From: Clostridia bacterium
GTDB lineage: Bacteria; Bacillota; Clostridia; TANB77; CAG-508
Reading direction: 5' to 3'
NCBI GenBank assembly: GCA_900754285.1
Contig: CAAECB010000052.1
Span: 1 to 5,833, forward strand
DNA length: 5,833 nt
Shown here: in pieces, positions 1 to 5,115 of the stretch
How the letters are laid out: each line of letters begins with the position of its first letter
How positions within the stretch are numbered: the stretch's first letter is position 1
The notes under the pieces: generated by a model
What the model was told of the DNA's origin: nothing
Database searches by the model: none
The model's input: the letters and a program-made list of their open reading frames with translations, nothing else
Program-made: the position numbers and the translations under genes

Positions 1-217
1 ATATTTTAAAATTTTTTTATTTATTATTTTATGCTTTCCTTTTTTACTAATTAGTTTTACTGGTCTTAATGGTGAAAATTTTGTTTATGTTTTTAGATAT
101 ATAATTTCTTTTGTTTTTAAACAAAAATTATTTTTTTATAAAAAATAATTTTTTATTAATCGTAATAATTGTTTTATTATTTTTTATAAAAGTTCATTCG
201 ACATTTTTTTATTTTTT
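1..217. other. AT-rich stretch with no recognisable gene
   Basis: I find no open frame with a plausible ribosome binding site on either strand, and no RNA gene. The sequence is dominated by runs of T and A. The only structure is a set of all-A/T inverted repeats (listed separately). A TATAAT-like hexamer at 100-105 has no -35 partner at a workable distance. This is probably the tail of an intergenic region whose upstream gene lies outside the window. Confidence 0.6.
123..153. repeat. All-A/T inverted repeat (weak hairpin)
   Basis: Two 14-base arms, 123-136 and 140-153, are perfect reverse complements around a 3-base loop. They consist only of A and T. A shorter dyad at 109-126 (TTTTGTTT / AAACAAAA) overlaps the left arm. 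An A/T-only stem with a T run on its 3' side could be a very weak terminator for a gene upstream of the window, but in sequence this AT-rich such pairs also arise by chance. Confidence 0.3.
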
Positions 218-282
218 CCCTCTTTCATATTGAATTTTTTGCTCAAAAAGGATATAATCTATTCACAACATATGAAAGAGGG
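218..282. repeat. 13-bp inverted repeat bracketing the dnaD-like promoter
   Basis: The arm at 218-230 (CCCTCTTTCATAT) and the arm at 270-282 (ATATGAAAGAGGG) are perfect reverse complements 39 bases apart; one T-G wobble and one further T-A pair extend them outward. The left arm ends on the first base of the putative -35 box and the right arm includes most of the ribosome binding site of the next gene. Only transcripts started upstream would contain both arms and could fold. It may be a paired operator, a fold-back structure that blocks translation of read-through RNA, or chance. Confidence 0.6.
230..258 (+). promoter_or_regulatory. Putative sigma-A promoter of the dnaD-like/dnaI operon
   Basis: The -35 box TTGAAT (230-235) matches the consensus TTGACA at four of six positions. 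It is followed by a 17-bp spacer and a perfect -10 box TATAAT (253-258). Transcription would start near 265, giving a leader of roughly 25 nt before the ATG at 291. No other promoter is visible before the second gene, so this one probably drives both. Confidence 0.7.
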
Positions 283-283
283 G
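278..283 (+). promoter_or_regulatory. Ribosome binding site of the dnaD-like gene
   Basis: GAGGGG lies 7 nt before the ATG at 291 and fixes that codon as the start. Five of its six bases are inside the right arm of the inverted repeat at 218-282, so the site would be hidden in any RNA that carries both arms. Confidence 0.7.
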
Positions 284-290
284 ATTCATT

Positions 291-1283
291 ATGAAGTTGG
301 AACAAAAGGAGAAGGCTTTATTGTTTTCAGAGACAACTATTCCAGATATTTTTTTTGCAGAGCATTTATCTCAAATACCTGGAGATTATCTAAAAATTTA
401 TTTATATATGATTTTTTTATCTAAATATGGAAAAGATATAAAAATAAATGATTTATCTAAAAAACTTAATTTACCTATTAAGGCTATTAATGATGGCGTT
501 AAATTTTTGGAATCTCAAGAGCTTATTGTTAAGAAAACTACTGGATTTGTGATTGTTGATTTGCAAGAATCTACTCTTAATAAATTGTATAAACCTAATT
601 TAACACCTTCAAAAGAAACTATTGAAAAAACTTCAAAAAATCAGAAACGTGCTAAAGCTATTGATCATATTAATAATATGTATTTTCAAGGTATTATGGG
701 TCCTTCTTGGTATAATGATATAGATATTTGGTTTACAAAATATAATTTTGATGATCAAGTTATGATTTCTCTTTTTGATTATTGTTATAATCGTTCTGCT
801 CTTCATAAAAATTATGTTCAAACAGTTGCAGAAGCTTGGGGAAATAATAAAATTCATACTTGGTCAGATTTGGATGCTTATTATCAAAAACGTGAGAGAT
901 TGAATTCTATGAAGCGTGAAATTGCTAAAAAACTTGGTAAACATTCTGGTTTGACTCAGTATGAGGAAGCTTATATAGAAAATTGGGTTTTGGATTTTGG
1001 TTATGATATGAATGTTATTGAAATTGCTTTGAAGAGAACTACTTTAAAACAAAATCCAACCTTTGATTATATTAATAATATTATAACTGACTGGCATGAT
1101 AGAAATTTAAAAACTCCTGATGAAGTTGAGGCTTTCTTAGAACAACGTAAAAAACAAATTAAAGATACTAAGGAGTTAAAAGCTAAAGTTACTAAAGCTA
1201 ATCATGAACAACGTGAATATAGTAATTTGGATTTTTTATATGCCAATGTTGGTATTCAAAATGGAAATAATTCTGAAAAATAA
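291..1283 (+). CDS. dnaD: DnaD/DnaB-domain replication initiation protein
   Basis: Bacillota replication initiation protein of the DnaD/DnaB superfamily, 330 residues. In this family these cytoplasmic proteins bind and remodel DNA at oriC or stalled forks and help recruit the helicase-loader complex. Residues about 30-92 look like the winged-helix DDBH1 domain. Two copies of the DDBH2 (DnaD/DnaB_2) domain follow, about 122-197 and 215-285. Each holds the family YxxxIxxxW signature: Y175..V179..W183 (Val in place of Ile) and Y260..I264..W268. The tail is lysine-rich and charged, ending in a short YSNLDFLY segment. The ATG at 291 follows GAGGGG by 7 nt and gives a sensible N-terminus. The helicase loader starts 27 nt downstream on the same strand, an operon equivalent to Bacillus dnaB-dnaI. 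With two DDBH2 copies the layout is closer to Bacillus DnaB than to DnaD; the symbol dnaD follows the usual naming in Clostridia. The family is certain, the exact orthology is not. Confidence 0.88.
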   Translation: MKLEQKEKALLFSETTIPDIFFAEHLSQIPGDYLKIYLYMIFLSKYGKDIKINDLSKKLNLPIKAINDGVKFLESQELIVKKTTGFVIVDLQESTLNKLYKPNLTPSKETIEKTSKNQKRAKAIDHINNMYFQGIMGPSWYNDIDIWFTKYNFDDQVMISLFDYCYNRSALHKNYVQTVAEAWGNNKIHTWSDLDAYYQKRERLNSMKREIAKKLGKHSGLTQYEEAYIENWVLDFGYDMNVIEIALKRTTLKQNPTFDYINNIITDWHDRNLKTPDEVEAFLEQRKKQIKDTKELKAKVTKANHEQREYSNLDFLYANVGIQNGNNSEK

Positions 1284-1299
1284 TTTTAATTTTTGCGTT

Positions 1300-1307
1300 A
1301 GGAAGGG
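1300..1307 (+). promoter_or_regulatory. Ribosome binding site of the helicase loader
   Basis: AGGAAGGG lies between the two genes. It sits 3 nt before a GTG at 1311 and 12 nt before an in-frame ATG at 1320. Measured from the AGGA core, the GTG is 7 nt away, which is near ideal, while the ATG is 16 nt away. I therefore prefer GTG, but the protein would differ by only three residues. Confidence 0.5.
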
Positions 1308-1310
1308 TTT

Positions 1311-1931
1311 GTGGTTATAATGGCAAATGATGTTTTGAATACTCTTTTGAGAGAATATGAACAAAAAAAAGTAAATGCGGAATTAGATTTGGAAAGGCGT
1401 AAAGAGCTTATTTATAAATTAATTCCTCGTTTACTTGAAATTGATGATGAACTTAATTCTTTAGGAATTCAAAGTGCAAAAAGTATTTTGATTTCTCCTG
1501 AAAAAAGAGATTTTTATGTTGATGAATTAAATAAAAAAATTAAAGATTTAAAATCTGAAAAAGAATCTATTTTATTGAAAAATGGTTATTCTTTAGATTA
1601 TTTTAAACCTTTTTATGAATGTAAACTTTGTAATGATACTGGTTTTATTACTGACGAAAATTCTAATACAGTTATGTGTTCTTGTTTAAAACAAAAACTT
1701 CTTAATATTTCTTTTAATAAATCTAATATGTATAATTTGAAAAAAGAAAATTTTGATACTTTTAATGATTTATTTTTTTCTGATGAAGTTGATTTGTCAA
1801 AATATAAATTTAACATTTCACCTAGAAAAAATATTCAAAATATAAAGGCTAAGTCAATAGAATTTGTTAAGAATTTTGATAATCCTGATTGTAAAAATCT
1901 TTTATTTACAGGTGCTACTGGTTTACGGTAA
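1311..1931 (+). CDS. dnaI: N-terminal part of the helicase loader (zinc-binding domain)
   Basis: This is what ribosomes would make from the sequence as given: 206 residues ending in GATGLR. It holds the helical N-terminal region and the complete CxxC...CxC zinc motif (C104, C107, C123, C125), but no usable nucleotide-binding site because it stops after the first half of Walker A. In Bacillus DnaI the N-terminal domain is the part that contacts the helicase, so such a fragment might still bind helicase without loading it; that is inference. Start is GTG 1311, or ATG 1320 three codons later. Confidence 0.6.
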   Translation: MVIMANDVLNTLLREYEQKKVNAELDLERRKELIYKLIPRLLEIDDELNSLGIQSAKSILISPEKRDFYVDELNKKIKDLKSEKESILLKNGYSLDYFKPFYECKLCNDTGFITDENSNTVMCSCLKQKLLNISFNKSNMYNLKKENFDTFNDLFFSDEVDLSKYKFNISPRKNIQNIKAKSIEFVKNFDNPDCKNLLFTGATGLR

Positions 1932-1938
1932 GACTTTT

Positions 1939-2334
1939 ATGTCAAATTGTATTGCTTCTGAATTGTTGCAAAAAGGTAAAACTGTTTTGTATCAGACAGC
2001 TCCTGTATTGCTTGAAAGCGTAATAGATTTTAAGTTTGGCAAGAATAAATCTGTAAGCGAAAATTTGATTCAGTCTGTCCTTGAGGCTGATTTGTTGATA
2101 ATTGATGATTTGGGTACTGAAACTGTTAACTCTTTGAAATTGAGTGAACTTTTTACTATTATTAATTCTCGTATTTTGAATCTTAATAATCATATTACTA
2201 AAACTATTATTTCTACTAATTTGAATATGAATGATATTTTTTCTATTTATCAAGATAGAATTGGTTCTAGAATTGCTGGTTATTATGATATTTATTATTT
2301 CTTTGGTGAAGATTTGAGATTGAAAAATAGATAA
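1939..2334 (+). CDS. dnaI: C-terminal AAA+ part of the helicase loader
   Basis: This is the downstream half in the +1 frame. The real coding sequence resumes at GGT AAG ACT (1927-1935, the GKT of Walker A). The first ATG after that is at 1939, which would give 131 residues starting just past the P-loop. An ATG at 1864 is in the same frame, but the residues it adds before 1927 do not match the family. It carries Walker B, sensor 1, the arginine-finger region and sensor 2. No ribosome binding site precedes 1939, so independent translation is unlikely. Made alone it would lack the P-loop and be inactive. Confidence 0.5.
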   Translation: MSNCIASELLQKGKTVLYQTAPVLLESVIDFKFGKNKSVSENLIQSVLEADLLIIDDLGTETVNSLKLSELFTIINSRILNLNNHITKTIISTNLNMNDIFSIYQDRIGSRIAGYYDIYYFFGEDLRLKNR

Positions 2335-2343
2335 TTAGAATTA

Positions 2344-2419
2344 GTTAATGCTTTTTGGGACGGAGGAAAAAAACACTACCTTGGCAGTGTTTTCTTCCTC
2401 CGTCCCCAAAAACATTAAC
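2344..2419. repeat. Long inverted repeat (34-bp arms) between convergent genes
   Basis: The arms at 2344-2377 and 2386-2419 agree at 31 of 34 positions around an 8-base centre. They begin and end with GTTAATG/CATTAAC and contain a GC-rich GGGACGGAGGA block that stands out in this AT-rich DNA. Read as - strand RNA, two of the three mismatches become G-U wobbles, so the stem is better in the gyrA direction. On that strand the inner stem ACACTGCC/GGTAGTGT is followed directly by seven Ts (positions 2373-2367), a plausible terminator for gyrA. The outer arms go beyond what a terminator needs and resemble a small dispersed repeat of REP or MITE type. No transposase gene is present. Confidence 0.75.
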
Positions 2420-2435
2420 CCCGTCTTCCAAAATT

Positions 2436-2474
2436 TTAAGGTGTTTTTTGAGTCCGGCCCAAAAAACACCTTAA
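2436..2474. terminator. Probable bidirectional terminator between dnaI and gyrA
   Basis: The 15-base arms 2436-2450 (TTAAGGTGTTTTTTG) and 2460-2474 are perfect reverse complements around a 9-base loop. The hairpin begins 2 bases after the gyrA stop codon. In the + direction the stem is followed by a T-rich tract (TTTTATTCTTC), good for ending the dnaI transcript. In the - direction it is followed by AATTTT, a weaker tail, so gyrA may rely also on the longer hairpin at 2344-2419. Confidence 0.65.
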
Positions 2475-2476
2475 TT

Positions 2477-4930
2477 TTATTCTTCTTCTTGCATCTCTGG
2501 TGTTAAAGTTTCTATACTTACAACTTTTCCTCCATCTGATGTTCTCATCAATGTAACACCTTGAGTTGCTCTACCTAAAATACTAATATCTTTTACTTTT
2601 ATTCTTATAATTGTTCCAGTATCAGTAATTAACATTACATCTTCATCATCATTTGCTATTCTTACGCCTACTATTTTTCCTGTTTTTGGAGTAATTTTGT
2701 ATGTTACCACACCTTTTCCTCCTCTTAGTTGCACTCTGTATTCATCTAATTCTGTACGTTTTCCAAATCCATTTTCAGTTATTGCAAGTAATGTTGCTTT
2801 TCCTCCTCTGATTATAGATTCCATTCCTATTACTTCGTCATCACTTTCAACTCTGATTCCTATTACGCCTTGAGATGTTCTTCCTATTGGACGTACATCT
2901 TTTTCATCAAATGTTATACATAGTCCGTTTTTTGTAACTAATACTACATTATCTTCTCCATCTGTTAATCTTACAGCTATTAATTCGTCATCTTCTTTTA
3001 GTGTTATTCCTTGTAATCCTGTTTTTTTGCTAGAATTGTATTCTGTTAATGCTGTTTTTTTGATTAATCCTCTTTTTGTTCCCATTAATAGATATTTTCC
3101 TTCTGCAAAGTTTTGGATTGGTATTACTGCTGATATTTTTTCTCCTGGGTCTAAGCTTAATAGATTTACTATTGCTGTTCCTTTTGCTGTTCTTCCTGCT
3201 TCTGGTATTTCATATCCTCTTAATTTGTATAGTTTTCCTTTATTTGAGAAGAATAGTATTGTGTCATGTGTTGATGCTATAAATATTTTTTTAACAAAAT
3301 CTTCTGCTCTTGTTGCTATTCCTGTTATTCCTTTTCCTCCACGTTTTTGGCTTCTATATGTGTCTATTGGCATTCTTTTTATGTATCCAAAATGTGTTAG
3401 AGCTATAACTGTTTGTTCTTCTTTGATTAGGTCTTCAACTAGGAATTCTCCTTCTGCTGGTATTATTTTTGTTAATCTGTCATCTCCGAATTTTGTTTTT
3501 ATTTCTATTAATTCTTCTTTGATTATATCAAATACTAATTTTTCACTTGCTAATATATCTCTTAAATGTGCTATTAATTGCATTAATTCGTTATATTCGT
3601 TTTCTATTTTTTCTCTTTGCAATCCTGATAATGTTTTTAATCTCATATCCAAAATAGATTGTGCTTGTATATCTGATAAGCCAAATCTTTTCATTAATCT
3701 TTCTTTTGCATCATCATATGATGAACGTATTATTTCTATAACTTCATCTATGTTATCTAATGCTATTTTTAATCCCTCTAAAATGTGCGCTCTTGCTAGG
3801 GCTTTGTCTAAATCAAATTGTGTTCTTCTTAGTATTACTTCTTTTCTATGCTCTATATAGCAGTCTAATATTTGTCTTAATGTTAAGATTTTTGGAACTC
3901 CATTTACTAATGCTAACATGATTATTCCAAATGTTTCTTGCATTTGTGTATGTTTGTATAATTGATTTAGTACGACTTGTGCATTTGCATCTCTTTTTAG
4001 TTCTATTACTACTCTTGTTTTTTCTTTTCTATCTGATTCATCTCTTACTTCTGATATTCCTTCTATCTTTTTCTCTTTTGTTAAATCTGATATTGTTTTT
4101 ACTAATTTTGCTTTATTTACTTGATATGGCAATGATGTTACTATTATTTTTTGTCTATTTCCACTCATTTCTTCTATTTCTGCTTCTGCTCTCATTAGGA
4201 CTTTTCCTCTTCCTGTTTTATATGCTTGTCTTATTCCTTCTGTTCCCATTATTGTTGCTCCTGTTGGGAAATCTGGTCCTTTTATGATTTGCATTAAATC
4301 TTCATCTGTTACATTGTCATCATCTATTATTTTTATTATTCCATCTATTACTTCTTTTAAGTTATGTGGAGGTATATTTGTTGCCATTCCTACGGCTATT
4401 CCTGATGAACCATTTACTAGTAATTCTGGTATTCTTGCTGGTAATACTGTTGGTTCTTGTAATCTATCATCATAGTTTGGCATGAAGTCTACTGTATTTT
4501 TTTCAATATCTGTCAACATATATTCTGAGATTTTTGCCATTCTTGCTTCTGTATACCTCATGGCAGCTGCTCCGTCACCATCTACAGAACCAAAGTTTCC
4601 ATGTCCATCTATTAATGGATATCTCATTGTAAAGTCTTGTGCTAATCTAACCATTGCGTCATATACTGAACTGTCTCCATGTGGATGGTATCTTCCTAGT
4701 ACGGATCCTACTGTGTTGGCACATTTACGATATGCTTTATCTGCTGTGATTCCATCTTCATGCATAGAGTATAGAATTCTTCTGTGTACTGGTTTTAGTC
4801 CATCTCTTACATCTGGTAGTGCACGTGATACTATAACACTCATGGCATAGTCGATGTAGGCTGTTCTCATTTCTTTTTCGATGTCTCTTTCTATAATTTT
4901 TCCGTCTCGTCTTTCTTGTCTTTCTTCCAT
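2477..4930 (-). CDS. gyrA: DNA gyrase subunit A
   Basis: Type IIA topoisomerase subunit that cuts and rejoins DNA in the A2B2 gyrase complex, which introduces negative supercoils using ATP bound by GyrB. The protein has 817 residues (B. subtilis GyrA has 821) and is complete. RALPDVRDGLKPVHRR (36-51) opens the winged-helix cleavage domain; Y126 in AMRYTEAR is the catalytic tyrosine. The quinolone region reads YHPHGDSSVYD (81-91): S87 and D91 equal E. coli S83 and D87, so no classical resistance change is present. The tower and long helices run to about 490, followed by the C-terminal DNA-wrapping beta-pinwheel. QKRGGKG (528-534) is the GyrA box that separates gyrase from topoisomerase IV ParC; it has Lys where the canonical QRRGGKG has Arg. 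The short acidic end is MQEEE. The start follows AAGGAAGG and no in-frame start codon lies just upstream. gyrB is not adjacent; the gene has its own promoter and converges on the dnaD-dnaI operon. Confidence 0.97.
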   Translation of the reverse strand: MEERQERRDGKIIERDIEKEMRTAYIDYAMSVIVSRALPDVRDGLKPVHRRILYSMHEDGITADKAYRKCANTVGSVLGRYHPHGDSSVYDAMVRLAQDFTMRYPLIDGHGNFGSVDGDGAAAMRYTEARMAKISEYMLTDIEKNTVDFMPNYDDRLQEPTVLPARIPELLVNGSSGIAVGMATNIPPHNLKEVIDGIIKIIDDDNVTDEDLMQIIKGPDFPTGATIMGTEGIRQAYKTGRGKVLMRAEAEIEEMSGNRQKIIVTSLPYQVNKAKLVKTISDLTKEKKIEGISEVRDESDRKEKTRVVIELKRDANAQVVLNQLYKHTQMQETFGIIMLALVNGVPKILTLRQILDCYIEHRKEVILRRTQFDLDKALARAHILEGLKIALDNIDEVIEIIRSSYDDAKERLMKRFGLSDIQAQSILDMRLKTLSGLQREKIENEYNELMQLIAHLRDILASEKLVFDIIKEELIEIKTKFGDDRLTKIIPAEGEFLVEDLIKEEQTVIALTHFGYIKRMPIDTYRSQKRGGKGITGIATRAEDFVKKIFIASTHDTILFFSNKGKLYKLRGYEIPEAGRTAKGTAIVNLLSLDPGEKISAVIPIQNFAEGKYLLMGTKRGLIKKTALTEYNSSKKTGLQGITLKEDDELIAVRLTDGEDNVVLVTKNGLCITFDEKDVRPIGRTSQGVIGIRVESDDEVIGMESIIRGGKATLLAITENGFGKRTELDEYRVQLRGGKGVVTYKITPKTGKIVGVRIANDDEDVMLITDTGTIIRIKVKDISILGRATQGVTLMRTSDGGKVVSIETLTPEMQEEE

Positions 4931-4942
4931 TTTTATCTCATT

Positions 4943-4950
4943 CCTTCCTT
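4943..4950 (-). promoter_or_regulatory. Ribosome binding site of gyrA
   Basis: On the - strand AAGGAAGG precedes the ATG at 4930 with 12 nt between the end of the motif and the start codon, slightly longer than usual; counted from the AAGG at its 5' side the distance is longer still. No closer purine-rich site and no alternative start codon in frame is visible, so the ATG stands. Confidence 0.6.
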
Positions 4951-4967
4951 AAGATTCTAATCAGGTT

Positions 4968-4995
4968 GGAAAAGGATTTTTTTCAATCTTTTTCC
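4968..4995 (-). promoter_or_regulatory. Hairpin in the gyrA leader
   Basis: In the gyrA leader RNA the arm from 4995 to 4985 (GGAAAAAGATT) pairs with 4978 to 4968 (AATCCTTTTCC), 10 of 11 positions, around a 6-base A-rich loop. No T run follows it in the gyrA direction, so it does not look like an attenuator terminator. It lies between the transcription start and the ribosome binding site and may affect mRNA stability. The function is unknown and the arms are low in complexity. Confidence 0.4.
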
Positions 4996-5023
4996 CTCTT
5001 TTCTTAGTTTTTCCTATATGTGT

Positions 5024-5052
5024 ATTATACTAAAACAAATGGAATTTTGCAA
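5024..5052 (-). promoter_or_regulatory. Putative sigma-A promoter of gyrA
   Basis: On the - strand the -35 box TTGCAA (5052-5047, four of six consensus bases) is followed by a 17-bp spacer and a perfect -10 box TATAAT (5029-5024). Transcription would start near 5017, giving a leader of about 85 nt. It shows that gyrA can be transcribed independently of the unknown gene upstream. Confidence 0.75.
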
Positions 5053-5097
5053 GTAATTTCGACTTAATTTTGTTTATTTCTCGGTAATAATTAAAGC

Positions 5098-5114
5098 AAA
5101 TATTAATAATATTT
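5098..5114. repeat. Small A/T-only dyad after the unknown gene
   Basis: AAATATT (5098-5104) and AATATTT (5108-5114) are perfect reverse complements around 3 bases, immediately after the stop codon of the - strand gene ending at 5116. A stem of only A-T pairs without a strong T tract is unlikely to end transcription efficiently, so some read-through into gyrA is possible. Confidence 0.25.
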
Positions 5115-5115
5115 T

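Larger units (their letters stand above)
1311..2334 (+). pseudogene. dnaI: DnaI/DnaC-type replicative helicase loader, frameshifted in Walker A
   Basis: AAA+ ATPase that delivers the replicative helicase to DNA. Removing one base near 1922-1926 restores a continuous 340-residue protein of normal family length (B. subtilis DnaI has 311). In that numbering, residues 1-100 form a charged helical helicase-binding region; C104-x2-C107 and C123-x-C125 form the family zinc motif; Walker A is G201-ATGLGK-T208; Walker B is LLIIDD (261-266); sensor 1 is in STN (301-303); R316/R320 in DRIGSR are the likely arginine finger; R336 in GEDLR is the likely sensor 2. As written, the frame reads GATGLR then stops at 1929-1931, while the next frame continues with GKTFM and the rest. 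The CGG codon created there is the only in-frame CGG I can find in the window. Everything on both sides is conserved, so the lesion is new, a sequencing error, or bridged by +1 frameshifting. It shares an operon with the dnaD-like gene. Confidence 0.85.

Noticed and set aside
100..105. A TATAAT hexamer in the upstream region as an additional promoter
   Set aside because: No -35-like hexamer lies 15-19 bases upstream, and such hexamers are common by chance in sequence this AT-rich.
231..269. Phase-variable invertible promoter between the 13-bp arms
   Set aside because: The 39-base spacer is very short for recombinase-mediated inversion, no recombinase gene is nearby, and on/off switching of a core replication gene makes little sense. 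Kept only as a minor alternative.
230..424. A 64-residue open frame overlapping the start of the dnaD-like gene
   Set aside because: It overlaps the promoter, has no ribosome binding site and lies out of frame with the well-supported replication gene.
2386..2460. Apparent similarity between the GTGTTTT...GTCC parts of the two hairpins, as if one were a degenerate copy of the other
   Set aside because: The match is short and broken by many differences, so it does not support a duplication.
3027..3860. A 277-residue open frame on the + strand inside gyrA
   Set aside because: It is the antisense shadow of gyrA, whose protein is complete and conserved throughout. The long frame comes from A-ending codons of gyrA reading as T-rich antisense.
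3931..4287. A leucine- and phenylalanine-rich frame that looks like a membrane protein on the + strand
   Set aside because: Also antisense to gyrA. T-rich sequence translates into apparent hydrophobic helices, and no start site supports it.
4994..5001. AAAGAGGG occurs downstream of both the gyrA and the dnaD-like promoters (also 275-282), suggesting a shared operator
   Set aside because: An 8-base purine run at different distances from the two -10 boxes, and part of a Shine-Dalgarno sequence in one case. Chance or ribosome binding explains it.
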